A stretch of DNA of 64,000 bases from Verrucomicrobium spinosum DSM 4136 = JCM 18804 (GTDB taxonomy: Bacteria; Verrucomicrobiota; Verrucomicrobiia; Verrucomicrobiales; Verrucomicrobiaceae): the NCBI RefSeq assembly GCF_000172155.1, contig NZ_ABIZ01000001.1, positions 2,575,105 to 2,639,104 on the forward strand, given 5' to 3'. The number at the start of each line of letters is the position of its first letter. The stretch's first letter is position 1. Of the stretch, positions 20,843-29,492 are shown one piece after another. The notes beneath the pieces were generated by a model. It saw only the letters and a list, made by a program, of their open reading frames with translations. It did not search any database and was not told where the DNA came from. Position numbers and translations under genes: made by a program.

Positions 20843-21286
20843 TCAATCGATCACGTTGTTCTGCACATTCACCATCCAATGGATGCCAAACCGGTCGGTG
20901 AGGCTGCCGTAGTAAGCGCCCCAGAACATGTCCTGTAGCGGCATTTCAATCGTGCCGCCTTCGCTCAGGGCGTTGAAGAGGCGATCGGCATCTTCGCGCG
21001 TATCGGGCTCGAGATTGAGGTGCACATTGTTGCCCGGATTCACTTTGAAGCCCATGGACTCCGGAGCATCCGTGCCCATGAGCACGTGTTCACCCAGAGT
21101 GGGCAGCTCCACGTGCATGATCAGGTTCTGGTCCTCTTCCGCGAGGGGCGGCTGGCCGGGCTGCGGGGGGATGTCCTTGAACCGCGCAATGTTGCAGGAG
21201 TACTCCGTGCCAAACACGGTTTTGTAGAATGCAAAGGCTTCCTCCGTGTTGCGGGGGAAGTTCAGGTAAGTGCTGACGCGTGCCAT
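20843..21286 (-). CDS. VOC-superfamily protein (PhnB / glyoxalase-like)
   Basis: 147 residues from ATG 21286 (MARVSTYLNFPRNTEEAFAF). The pattern matches the PhnB-like group: FYKTVFGTEY, IMHVELPTLGEHVLMGTDA, NVHLNLEPDTREDADRLFNA, a FWGAYYGSLTDRFGIHWMVN ending. These are small paired beta-alpha-beta-beta-beta proteins; members are often annotated as 3-demethylubiquinone methyltransferase-like, but a real substrate is seldom known. The His and Glu metal ligands of true glyoxalase I are only partly present, so catalysis is uncertain. Monocistronic with its own terminator. Confidence 0.85.
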   Translation of the reverse strand: MARVSTYLNFPRNTEEAFAFYKTVFGTEYSCNIARFKDIPPQPGQPPLAEEDQNLIMHVELPTLGEHVLMGTDAPESMGFKVNPGNNVHLNLEPDTREDADRLFNALSEGGTIEMPLQDMFWGAYYGSLTDRFGIHWMVNVQNNVID

Positions 21287-21572
21287 ACGATGCGATGTTG
21301 GGTGGTTTGGTTTGGAGCATCCGCCATTTCCTGCGGAACAGCCGCAGGGTTCAGGAACGACCAATGCTATCGTTGTGTCCCCGCGCTGCCAAGACGCAAT
21401 ACGCAACCTATTTGTGCGATCAATTCCACGCCGTCTGGTGGGGCGGCTTCGCCTGAGAAGCCTGTGCCGATCTTCGTTTTGCCGTTCTGCGATCAGGTGT
21501 GTGTTTGCCTCGACGAGCGGTGCCGATTGCCAATCTGCGCTACGGTGTACCTGGGGCTCGGCGACGCCGGTT

Positions 21573-21773
21573 CTAGCCCCCCGCGGTAATTTGCACCACC
21601 TCGAGCGCATCCCCGTCATGCAGAGCGGTTTCTCCCAGCTCCCGAGGGAACAGCGCCTTATGGTTCAGCTCCACCACCACCGGCTTGCCCTCAAACCCGA
21701 GAACGTCCAGCAGGGCCTGCACGGTAAGCGGCTCCACATGTTCCTGGGCAATTCCGTTGATGGTGAGTTTCAT
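21573..21773 (-). CDS. thiS: Sulfur carrier protein ThiS
   Basis: 66 residues, beta-grasp ubiquitin-like fold, ending ITAGG. The C-terminal Gly-Gly is adenylated and thiocarboxylated to donate sulfur for the thiazole ring of thiamine. MKLTINGI and ALHDGDALEVVQ match the family, and the length is normal. It follows hflX by 76 bp on the same strand. The usual partner thiG is not in the window and no TPP riboswitch is seen, so it is probably expressed from the hflX transcript or a weak promoter in the gap. Confidence 0.9.
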   Translation of the reverse strand: MKLTINGIAQEHVEPLTVQALLDVLGFEGKPVVVELNHKALFPRELGETALHDGDALEVVQITAGG

Positions 21774-21849
21774 GTCAAAAAGCTGATCTAAATTAACATC
21801 CCTTCCCGGCTCTGGATTCTGAAGATTGAGGTTTGAACCTTGGTCGCGG

Positions 21850-23145
21850 TTAGTTCTTCGCCGCAAATTTCTCGAACCTCGACGCCAGCCGCTTGGGCAC
21901 CACGCACTGCACCACTGCGATGTCGTCCTCGTATTCCTCGCTCAGCACCTTGCCTTCTTCATGGGCCAGGGCCAGCAGGTCGAGGCGGTTCATCGGCAGG
22001 CGTAGCGTGAGTCGCAGCACGCGGTCAAAGACCATCTCGTGCAGTTTGTGCAGGAGATCATCGATACCCTGACCTGTTTGCACAGAGATTTGCACTGCGT
22101 CCGGGAACTGGTTCTTCAGCTCATGCAGGCGGGATTCCTCAGTCACGAGGTCCATCTTGTTCAGCACCAGAATGACACGCTTGTCACCAGCGCCGATCTC
22201 CTTGAGTACCTCGGTGGTGGTTTCATAGAACGTATGGGCGCTGGGATGGCTGGCATCCACCACATGGATGAGGAAGTCCGCCAAGGTTGTCTCCTCCAGC
22301 GTGGCGCGGAAGCTCTGCACCAGATCGTGCGGCAGACGGCGCACAAAGCCCACCGTGTCCGTCAGCAAGAGTTGCTGACCGTCTGGTAGCTCCATGCGGC
22401 GGGTGCTGGTGTCCAGCGTGGCAAAGAGCTTGTCCTCTGCCAGTACTTCGCTCTGGGTCAGCTTGTTGAGAAGGGAGGACTTGCCCGCGTTGGTATAGCC
22501 CACGATCGCGCCATGCGGCACGGGCACGCGGCTGCGTTCCTTGCGCTGTGTGTCGCGTTGCTTGCGCACCTCAATGAGGTCCGCTTTTAACTTGTCGATT
22601 CGTTTGTTGGCAAGCCTGCGGTCAATTTCGAGCTGCAGTTCCCCTTCGCCACGGGCGGAGCCGCCTGCGCCACCACCACCCGCACCGCGCTGTCGGTCTA
22701 GGTGCGCCCACATACGGGTCAGGCGCGGCATGGAGTACTCCATTCTCGCCAGTGCCACCTGGAGGCGGGCCTCCCGGGTGCGCGCGCGCAGATTGAAGAT
22801 GTCCAGAATCACTTCCTGGCGGTCAATCACGCACAGCCCCGACTCCTCTTCCCATGCCCTTTGCTGGGCAGGGGAGAGTTCGTTGTCAAAAATGATGCTG
22901 TCACAGCCCAGTTCTTTGGCCCGGGCCATGAGCTCGGCGGCCTTGCCGCTGCCGGTCAGGTACCTCGGAGTGATTTCCCGCACGTGCACGCAAAGTGCTT
23001 CACCGATGCCGATGCCCAAAGAGCTCACCAACTCTTTGAGTTCGTCGAGCAGGTCCTTGGATTCCGCTGCTTCTTCTTTGCGGAAATAAACACTGATCAG
23101 CAGGGCGCTCTCGACCAGATTGGGTTTTTCACGAATATCGAACAT
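21850..23145 (-). CDS. hflX: GTPase HflX
   Basis: 431 residues from ATG 23145. Ribosome-associated GTPase that splits stalled or 100S ribosomes. N-terminal HflX domain: GSGKAAELMARAKELG, IFDNELSPAQQRAWEE, VIDRQEVILDIFNLRARTRE. Then the glycine-rich linker and the G domain: GYTNAGKSSLLN (G1), DTSTRRM region (G2), LTDTVGFVRRLPHDLVQSF (G3), NKMDL (G4). The linker reads RQRGAGGGGAGGSARGEGE, longer than the canonical form and with RGEGE for RGPGE. A further in-frame upstream extension exists but the ATG at 23145 gives the usual family start (MFDIREKP). Confidence 0.93.
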   Translation of the reverse strand: MFDIREKPNLVESALLISVYFRKEEAAESKDLLDELKELVSSLGIGIGEALCVHVREITPRYLTGSGKAAELMARAKELGCDSIIFDNELSPAQQRAWEEESGLCVIDRQEVILDIFNLRARTREARLQVALARMEYSMPRLTRMWAHLDRQRGAGGGGAGGSARGEGELQLEIDRRLANKRIDKLKADLIEVRKQRDTQRKERSRVPVPHGAIVGYTNAGKSSLLNKLTQSEVLAEDKLFATLDTSTRRMELPDGQQLLLTDTVGFVRRLPHDLVQSFRATLEETTLADFLIHVVDASHPSAHTFYETTTEVLKEIGAGDKRVILVLNKMDLVTEESRLHELKNQFPDAVQISVQTGQGIDDLLHKLHEMVFDRVLRLTLRLPMNRLDLLALAHEEGKVLSEEYEDDIAVVQCVVPKRLASRFEKFAAKN

Positions 23146-23395
23146 GGAGCTAAGCGGAGGAGCAGGGGGCCGGAGGCTGTGCAGGGCGGAAGGAAAACTG
23201 AAGGGTGCCCAATTTGCCACAGATGAGCGGGGAAGCAAGCCGGGCGGGAATTTGCAAGCTTCTCCAGCAGGTTCTTACGCCTGAAAGCGCCCGGCCGAGC
23301 TGACGGGTTGAGTCTGCCTGTGCGGTTGACACGGCGCTGCTTTGCCGGGAAGAACTCAATGCCTCATTCATCTCCCAGCGCTCATTTCCCCCCGA

Positions 23396-23857
23396 ATGAT
23401 CCTCCCAGCAGCCCTTGTTCAGCTTCCGGAACTCCTGGCCTCGACGGCTGCTGGAGCGGCCTTGGCTGCCGCGCCTGTGACTTTCAAGGTCACGGCGGCC
23501 TCCGTGTTGAACTTCCTCACCCAAACCGTCCTGGTGGTCGCGGCGGGGATTGCCGTCTATCGCTGGCGTTGGTCTGCTTTGGGGCTGGTGCTCTTTCTCT
23601 TCAAGCCGTATCTGCCCATTGTGCTGGACTACTGGGTGGATGCCTTTTTCCCGATCCAGGGGAATGCGGCCCTGGAGCGCTGGCATCTGTTCATCCAGAT
23701 CTCCAACCTCATCACGGCGATCGCCCTGCTCATCAGTCTGCGGTTCATCGTCAGGCGGGAGATGCTGGGTGGATTCCTTGAACCCAAGGCCCGGACAAAG
23801 GCGGTGAAAAAGCGGACGGGGCTCAGGAGGAGGCGGACACAGACTAGACAGGATTGA
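23396..23857 (+). CDS. Small membrane protein of unknown function
   Basis: 153 residues from ATG 23396 (MILPAALVQLPELL). Three hydrophobic segments, roughly 5-25, 38-75 (FLTQTVLVVAAGIAVYRWRW and LGLVLFLFKPYLPIV) and 100-120 (ISNLITAIALLISLRFIV), then a basic Arg/Lys-rich tail. It faces away from hflX. The last residues RQD and the TGA stop are encoded by the dispersed GACAGGATTGACAAGATT repeat, exactly as in the antiporter at 14684, so the native C-terminus may have been lost or extended. No family recognised. Confidence 0.6.
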   Translation: MILPAALVQLPELLASTAAGAALAAAPVTFKVTAASVLNFLTQTVLVVAAGIAVYRWRWSALGLVLFLFKPYLPIVLDYWVDAFFPIQGNAALERWHLFIQISNLITAIALLISLRFIVRREMLGGFLEPKARTKAVKKRTGLRRRRTQTRQD

Positions 23858-24001
23858 CAAGATTTTGGGGAAGATTAACAAGATGGGATCTCGTTATTTG
23901 CGACAACCGCTCGTGCCTTGTCGCAAGAGGTGTCTGGATCGCTCCGGGACAAGTCTCCCACCAGTTCCTCAATCAGGGTTGGAGTACCGCGTTTACGCGG
24001 C

Positions 24002-24460
24002 TCAGTGAGTGGTAGCTGTATCTGCGCGTGTCGCAATCGGAGCGATGCCAAGCTCATTGAACATCACATTGACTAGACCCAGAAGAATGGGATTGCACTC
24101 CGGTTGAAGTCTGGCAATCGCGGCCTCAAGCCCGGGTCTGCTTTTTGCGGTCTGTATCATATGCTCCGAACGAATTCGCGGATCGAACGTGATGCCATTC
24201 TTGCCGTGGAGCGCGCCGCAATAGAAAGCAACTCGATGTGTGGCCTCAAGAGAAAGTTGGTGGTCTGTATCGAATACAAAGTCCAAGAGCAGCTCGCTGT
24301 GCCAGTTGCCTTTCTTCGGTTCAACGGAATAAATCACACAATTGCGCCAGAGCGCTGGCCTATTGGGAATCATCTCTCTAAGCTGGTCCCATTCCTCGGG
24401 GCTAAATTTATCCAGCATTTCTTGGGCGATCTCGTAGTCACCTCCGTCATTCCAATCCAT
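24002..24460 (-). CDS. Unknown acidic cytosolic protein
   Basis: 152 residues from the ATG at 24460 (MDWNDGGDYEIAQEMLDKF). No signal or membrane helix. Visible blocks: SPEEWDQLREMIPNR, VIYSVEPKKGNWHSELLLDF, HQLSLEATHRVAFYCGALHG and a C-terminal helix LLGLVNVMFNELGIA. Codon use is less GC-rich than neighbouring housekeeping genes, hinting at recent acquisition. The size and acidic, Trp-containing character recall toxin-immunity proteins, but no toxin gene is adjacent and I do not assign a family. An upstream in-frame extension overlaps the esterase-like gene and is unlikely. Confidence 0.55.
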   Translation of the reverse strand: MDWNDGGDYEIAQEMLDKFSPEEWDQLREMIPNRPALWRNCVIYSVEPKKGNWHSELLLDFVFDTDHQLSLEATHRVAFYCGALHGKNGITFDPRIRSEHMIQTAKSRPGLEAAIARLQPECNPILLGLVNVMFNELGIAPIATRADTATTH

Positions 24461-24548
24461 GGAATCGGAATCGGACTGAGAAAGGAAGCTATCGAACTTA
24501 GAAAGAATGGAATCCAAGGCAGACGGGAATGATGATCTCCACACTGGG

Positions 24549-25859
24549 CTACCGCGCTGCCTGTTCACTCTGCGGCTTTGCCGGATTCGCAGGAGCATTC
24601 ATGGTGACGGCCGGAGGGCTTGCGGCGTGGACGGGAGCCTGTTTTTTTGGATGGAGGCGAACTTCGGTCACCCCTGAATGCATGATGTGGCCCAGGTAAA
24701 ACGCATCGCCGAGCGGTAGGGCCACACTCGGTGCGTGCGTATCCCCATCGAGGTCCTTCAGCCACTCCGCGTCGTGCCTGAGTTTGAGCTGTCCAGCGTC
24801 CCAGTGCAGCTTCGCCACACCGCCGCGTGAGGGAAGTCTGGCACCGCTGAGGAGGTGGAGGAAGGTGGGCACGGGCGAGCGCTGTCCCGTGCACCAGAGC
24901 TCACCGTTGGGCGGACATTTGAGGTTGTCTGGCCGGAAGGGAAGGCCGCGGTACACGACGCCGTGGTACTTTTTCAGCCCTCCTCCCGGCTGCTCGTTGC
25001 GTTCAAATGCCAGGATCTGCTGGCCGTGGTAGGCGTTGCAATAGAGCAGCGTTTGTCCGGGGCTCAGTGCCAGGCCGTTGGCTCCATTGATTCCAGATGC
25101 CACCACACCCCAAGAGCCCTTGGTTGCGTCGTCCTTGTTGGGCGTGAAGCAGACGATCGAGTTGATCGTTCGCTTCTGGCCCGCGGGGGAGGTGGGTTCG
25201 ATGAGCAGCGTTTCCCCGGATCTGGAAGGGAACGTGCCAAACGTGGTGGCGTACACGGTGCCATCCCGGCTGGCGGTGATGCCGTTGATCTTGTGAAGCA
25301 ACTCGCTGCGTCCATCGCATTCCTCGTGCCTCATGCCCAGGGTGCCGAGATGCTTCACCAGCCCGGCTTCGTCATCCACCTCAAACACCTCCACTGATCC
25401 ACCCTTGGCCAGGAGGCCCTGGCCGGGATAGGCGTTCGTCACATAAGCCAGTTGCTTGCCCTCCAGTCCCGGTGCCTGAGAGTTGCGCACTACGCTTAGT
25501 CCCACCGGGGCAAAATGCTCCAAAGGCAGTGCGGCCATGGGTGCAGGTTTGAATCGATCCTCGCCGGGGAGATGGATCTCCAGTGCGCCGACCCGCGGTT
25601 TTGGGTGTGGCTCTTTCGGAAACCGGGCTCGGGAATAGGTGGCCGCGAGCAGGGCGGTGCGCCCCTTCCATTCGATGAGATCCAGATCCTCCGGACCTGG
25701 GCCGGAAGCCAGCGTGCGCAACGTGGGAGTTGTCATGAGCGGGTGGGGTGCAGGTTCGGCGGCACCAGGCATCTGCCCCATCCCTGCAATGAGACACGCC
25801 ATGCCGGATAGGATGCTGGGCCATCTGCCGGGTTGGTGCATGCGGTAAGGGAACGCCAT
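24549..25859 (-). CDS. Secreted beta-propeller protein, SMP-30/paraoxonase-like
   Basis: 436 residues. AGGAGAGG sits just before the ATG at 25859. An N-terminal signal peptide (LSGMACLIAGMGQMPGAAEP) is followed by a single large domain with propeller-type blocks: GPEDLDLIEW, HFAPVGLSVV, KINGITASRDGTVYATTFG, NGANGLALSPGQTLLYCNAY, RPDNLKCPPNGELWCTG, FYLGHIMHSGVTEVRL. The N-G and D-N pairs at these places are the calcium-binding and active-site positions of the arylesterase/paraoxonase and SMP-30 families. Probable periplasmic lactonase or esterase. The C-terminus is an Ala/Pro-rich tail of 30 residues. Substrate unknown. Confidence 0.75.
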   Translation of the reverse strand: MAFPYRMHQPGRWPSILSGMACLIAGMGQMPGAAEPAPHPLMTTPTLRTLASGPGPEDLDLIEWKGRTALLAATYSRARFPKEPHPKPRVGALEIHLPGEDRFKPAPMAALPLEHFAPVGLSVVRNSQAPGLEGKQLAYVTNAYPGQGLLAKGGSVEVFEVDDEAGLVKHLGTLGMRHEECDGRSELLHKINGITASRDGTVYATTFGTFPSRSGETLLIEPTSPAGQKRTINSIVCFTPNKDDATKGSWGVVASGINGANGLALSPGQTLLYCNAYHGQQILAFERNEQPGGGLKKYHGVVYRGLPFRPDNLKCPPNGELWCTGQRSPVPTFLHLLSGARLPSRGGVAKLHWDAGQLKLRHDAEWLKDLDGDTHAPSVALPLGDAFYLGHIMHSGVTEVRLHPKKQAPVHAASPPAVTMNAPANPAKPQSEQAAR

Positions 25860-26264
25860 GCCACCTCTCCTGGCAAGAGTTTTGCGGCATGGATTGAAGG
25901 ATTGCTTGAAAGGGGGCTATTCCAAACCGGCCTCCTTATCTCTCCAGCCATGCCGGACAGCTGGACTCAATGCGTTCGGTGCACCCACTTGCGGGCCATG
26001 GAAAAGCGCAGGAGAAGGGCTCGCACTTCTGTTGGTTCTAGGAAATGACAAAGTGCTGATGAGGGGCATCGCTTTTTCTTGCGGTGAGGAGGTCTTTCCT
26101 TGGTAGCAGCCGGCACAACCACCTTTCTGGTCGAGGCGAATGCCACACTCAAAGAGCCCTTCCGATTCTTGTGCCAGGATTCAAGGATTGCGTTTGGGGG
26201 GCTGCCTTTGCCTCATCCTGCATCCTCGGATCTCCCTTCTTGCAGGATCATCGCCGTCACATGT
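25860..26264. other. Gene-free region between the esterase-like gene and tRNA-Pro
   Basis: No supported coding frame, no repeat of the families above and no clear promoter pair. The esterase-like gene should have its promoter in the first 150 bp. Confidence 0.5.
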
Positions 26265-26266
26265 CA

Positions 26267-26293
26267 CAAAAAAAGGAGCCCTGATGGGCTCCT
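26267..26293 (-). terminator. Rho-independent terminator of tRNA-Pro
   Basis: On the minus strand: GGAGCCC-ATCA-GGGCTCC followed by seven T. It lies 28 bp past the tRNA 3' end. Confidence 0.9.
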
Positions 26294-26320
26294 GGCTTTC
26301 CGCTTTCACTTACCTGAATC

Positions 26321-26397
<77 letters not shown>

Positions 26398-26782
26398 CGA
26401 TCAGATTCGGTTTGTTTGGCGGGACGGCAGTGTGGCGCGTTGTGAAAAGATTTCAAGTGCCAGATGCATTTTTTCCAAAACATTCTGCCGGAACCTCTTG
26501 GAACCGGGTGGGGGAGGGCATCGTCCCTGCTCTCCGACGGGTGCACCAGGCCTGGCCATAGGCAGTTCTCAGCCTTTCTCAAATACCTCTCCGATCCGCC
26601 ACCACCGTATTCCATATCCCGCCCCCGACTTTCACACCGCATTTCCGGGCCAAAAAGCACCTTTCACCCAGGAACTAAACACGAAGCACCAAGCACTTGT
26701 TAACTACCTTCCCATAATCTCACGAAAAGCATCTTGCACCCCGGACGATGCGAACCATCTTCCGCCCTTCCCCTCATGACTC
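26398..26782. other. Intergenic region upstream of argC
   Basis: Holds promoters for tRNA-Pro (minus) and argC (plus) that I cannot place with confidence. A short ACACGAAGCACCAAGCACTT string near 26689 is low-complexity. No gene seen and no arginine-box palindrome recognised. Confidence 0.45.
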
Positions 26783-27832
26783 ATGTCCCAGAAAGTTAAA
26801 GTCGCAGTCGTTGGCGCCAGTGGTTATTCCGGCAGGGAACTGTTGCGCCTGCTCCTCCTGCACCCGCACGCCGAGCTCACCGCGGTGACCTCCCGTGCGC
26901 TGGCTGGCAAGCCGCTGACTTCTGAGTTCCCGCGATTCCGAGGCATCGCCCAGGCGGATGCCATTTCTTTCATGGCCCCGGACATCGACGCCATTGCCGC
27001 TACTGGGGCGGAGGTTGCCTTCCTCGCCCTCCCGCATGGGGTGGCGCACCAGTTTGCCGTCGGTCTCCTCGCCGCCGGGTTGCGGGTCATTGACCTGAGC
27101 GCAGACTTCCGTCTGCGCAGCGCCGAGGTCTATGCGGATCACTACGGCCACGCCCATCCCTCGCCAGAGTTGCTGGCCGAGGCCGTGTATGCGCTTCCGG
27201 AGATGCGCGTTGCGGAGATCCGGGACGCCCGACTCATTGCCTGCCCGGGCTGCTATCCCACGAGCGTGCTCGTTCCGCTGCTGCCGTTGCTCAAGGCGGG
27301 GCTGCTTGATGAATCGCCCATTGCCGTCTCCAGCATGAGCGGCGTGAGTGGTGCCGGACGCGAGGCCAAGACCGCTTTTCTCTTCTGCGAGTGCAACGAG
27401 AGCGTGCGCAGCTACGGCGTCCCACGCCACCGGCATGTCAGTGAGATCGGCCAGGAGCTGGATCTCGCCGCAGGCCGGCCCGTGAAGTTCACCTTTGTGC
27501 CCCATCTCATTCCGGTGAATCAGGGCATCTGCACCACCATCTTTGCCGGACTCCGGGAGGGAGTCACTCTGGAGGAAGTGGAGGCCGCATACGCCACCGC
27601 TTACGCCGGACGCCCCTTCGTGCGACTGCTCGGTCGCAACCAGAGTCCGGACACGAAGAACGTCACCGGCACCAACTTCATCGACCTGGGCTGGGCCTAC
27701 GACGCTGGCGCGGGTCGCCTCCTGCTGCTGAGCGCTGAGGACAATCTCGTCAAAGGCGCCTCTGGCCAGGCTGTGCAGAATTTCAATATCGCCTTTGGCT
27801 TCGCGGAAAACGCGGGTCTCCAGGTGGTGTGA
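26783..27832 (+). CDS. argC: N-acetyl-gamma-glutamyl-phosphate reductase
   Basis: 349 residues. Third step of arginine synthesis: NADPH-dependent reduction of N-acetylglutamyl phosphate to the semialdehyde. Rossmann VAVVGASGYSGRELLRLLL at residues 5-23, FLALPHGVAHQF, the active-site Cys in CPGCYPTS near residue 155, SGVSGAGREAK, HRHVSEIGQEL (catalytic His), and FVPHLIPVNQGI. Length is that of the long-form enzyme. First gene of the arginine cluster; argJ follows after 266 bp on the same strand. Confidence 0.95.
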   Translation: MSQKVKVAVVGASGYSGRELLRLLLLHPHAELTAVTSRALAGKPLTSEFPRFRGIAQADAISFMAPDIDAIAATGAEVAFLALPHGVAHQFAVGLLAAGLRVIDLSADFRLRSAEVYADHYGHAHPSPELLAEAVYALPEMRVAEIRDARLIACPGCYPTSVLVPLLPLLKAGLLDESPIAVSSMSGVSGAGREAKTAFLFCECNESVRSYGVPRHRHVSEIGQELDLAAGRPVKFTFVPHLIPVNQGICTTIFAGLREGVTLEEVEAAYATAYAGRPFVRLLGRNQSPDTKNVTGTNFIDLGWAYDAGAGRLLLLSAEDNLVKGASGQAVQNFNIAFGFAENAGLQVV

Positions 27833-28098
27833 TTTCTGCGTCCCCAGCCGGGAAAGTTTTTCTTCTCTAGTGAAACAAGCACCTCCATTCTTCGGTTCTC
27901 CCTTTTGACCCGTCCGTTCCACCATGAATCAGATGCTCCCAGGCAGCCGACTCCCACGACGACAGGGCAACGCCCCGTCCGATGGCTGCCCTGATTCCTC
28001 CGCCGTCGGCACCAGCATTCGTTTCTGCCTTGCGGCGACGACTGCCGCCCCGGCCTTCGCATCCGCATCGATCCCTTTCACAAATCTCCGCTACTCTC

Positions 28099-29376
28099 AT
28101 GACCTCGCCTGACACCGCCAACGACTTCGTCTTCAAGGAAATCCCCGGAGGAGTCACCGCTCCCAAGGGATTCCGTGCCGGAGCCATTTCCTGCGGGATC
28201 AAGAACCCCACGGCCACTCGTCTGGACTTGGCGCTGATCGCCTCCGACCTGCCCACGGCCACGGAGGCATGCTTCACCACGAGCCGGGTGAAGGCGGGCT
28301 GCGTTCGCGTATCCCAGCAGCATGTGAAGGTGGGCGACGTGCGCGCCATCATTGCCAACAGTGGCAATGCCAACGCCTGCACCGGTCCGCAGGGCATCCG
28401 CGACGCCAAAGCAATGACCAAGGCCACGGCCGAAAAGCTGGGAGTGAAAATGCGCCAGGTGCTGGTGTGCTCCACCGGCATCATCGGCATGCCCATGCCC
28501 ATGGAGCGCATCGTGCCCAGGGTGGGGGACCTTGTTGCATCCTTGAACCTCGAGGGTTCTGAGCAGGCCGAGCAGGCCATCATGACCAGCGATACCAAGC
28601 CCAAGACTGTGGCCATTGAGGTGGAATGCGAGGGTCAGACCTTCCGCGTGGGCGGCATCGCCAAGGGGGCTGGCATGATCTGCCCCAACATGGCCACCAT
28701 GCTCGCCTTCATCACGACGGATGCGAAGGTGGACCAGTCCGAGCTCAAGCGCGCCACCCAGGCCGCCGTGGAGCAGACCTTCAACCGCATCACCATCGAC
28801 GGCGACACCAGCACGAATGACACCGTCATTGTCATGAGCAATGGCGCCAGCGATGTGCCTCTTATCAAGAGCAAGTCCCCGTGCACCGAGATCTTCCGTG
28901 CGGCCCTGCGTCACGTGATGATGCAGCTCGCCAAGATGATCGTCAGTGACGGCGAGCGCGTGACGAAGTTCGTGGAAATTCGCGTGCAGGGCGCCCGCAC
29001 CTACCAGGATGCCAAGGCCGTGGCCGAGACGGTGGCCAAGTCCATGCTGGTGAAATGCTCCTGGCATGGGGGCGACCCCAACTGGGGCCGCGTCATGCAT
29101 GCCGTGGGTTATGCGAAGGCCCGCATCCGTGAGGAGCTGGTGGACATCTACTTCGGCGGTCTTTGCGCTACCAAGGGCGGTCTGGCCACGAATACCCCGG
29201 TCAAGGAGTTGGAGAAAGTCACCGCCAAGCCCAAGTTCACGGTCACCATCGACCTGAACCTCGGCGATGCGTCCTACAACGTCTTCACCACCGACCTGAG
29301 CGAAGAGTACGTGGACTTCAACTCCAGCGAATACTCCGCGGCCATCCACGCCAAGCGACAGACCGGCCTCGCCTGA
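28099..29376 (+). CDS. argJ: Bifunctional ornithine acetyltransferase / N-acetylglutamate synthase
   Basis: 425 residues from ATG 28099; an in-frame upstream start would add 39 unlikely residues. It transfers the acetyl group from N-acetylornithine to glutamate, recycling it. The autocleavage site lies in KGAGMICPNMATMLAFI, where the Thr after Ala becomes the nucleophile of the beta chain. Also NSGNANACTG, CSTGIIGMPMPM (oxyanion region), DGDTSTNDT and GDPNWGRVMHAVGYA. Its presence means the linear pathway enzyme ArgE is not required. Whether it also uses acetyl-CoA cannot be told from sequence alone. Confidence 0.95.
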   Translation: MTSPDTANDFVFKEIPGGVTAPKGFRAGAISCGIKNPTATRLDLALIASDLPTATEACFTTSRVKAGCVRVSQQHVKVGDVRAIIANSGNANACTGPQGIRDAKAMTKATAEKLGVKMRQVLVCSTGIIGMPMPMERIVPRVGDLVASLNLEGSEQAEQAIMTSDTKPKTVAIEVECEGQTFRVGGIAKGAGMICPNMATMLAFITTDAKVDQSELKRATQAAVEQTFNRITIDGDTSTNDTVIVMSNGASDVPLIKSKSPCTEIFRAALRHVMMQLAKMIVSDGERVTKFVEIRVQGARTYQDAKAVAETVAKSMLVKCSWHGGDPNWGRVMHAVGYAKARIREELVDIYFGGLCATKGGLATNTPVKELEKVTAKPKFTVTIDLNLGDASYNVFTTDLSEEYVDFNSSEYSAAIHAKRQTGLA

Positions 29377-29492
29377 TCCCTCCTTTCCTCAGAGGAGATC
29401 TCAGGACTCGCCAGCCCCTTTGGGTTTCTCCACTGGCTGGCAACTGTATTTCCTTCTCCCTCTTCCCTTACCCCTTTTTCCCTCTCCCACCC

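Noticed and set aside
21774-21850. TPP riboswitch before thiS
   Set aside because: The gap to hflX is only 76 bp and has no thi-box-like sequence.
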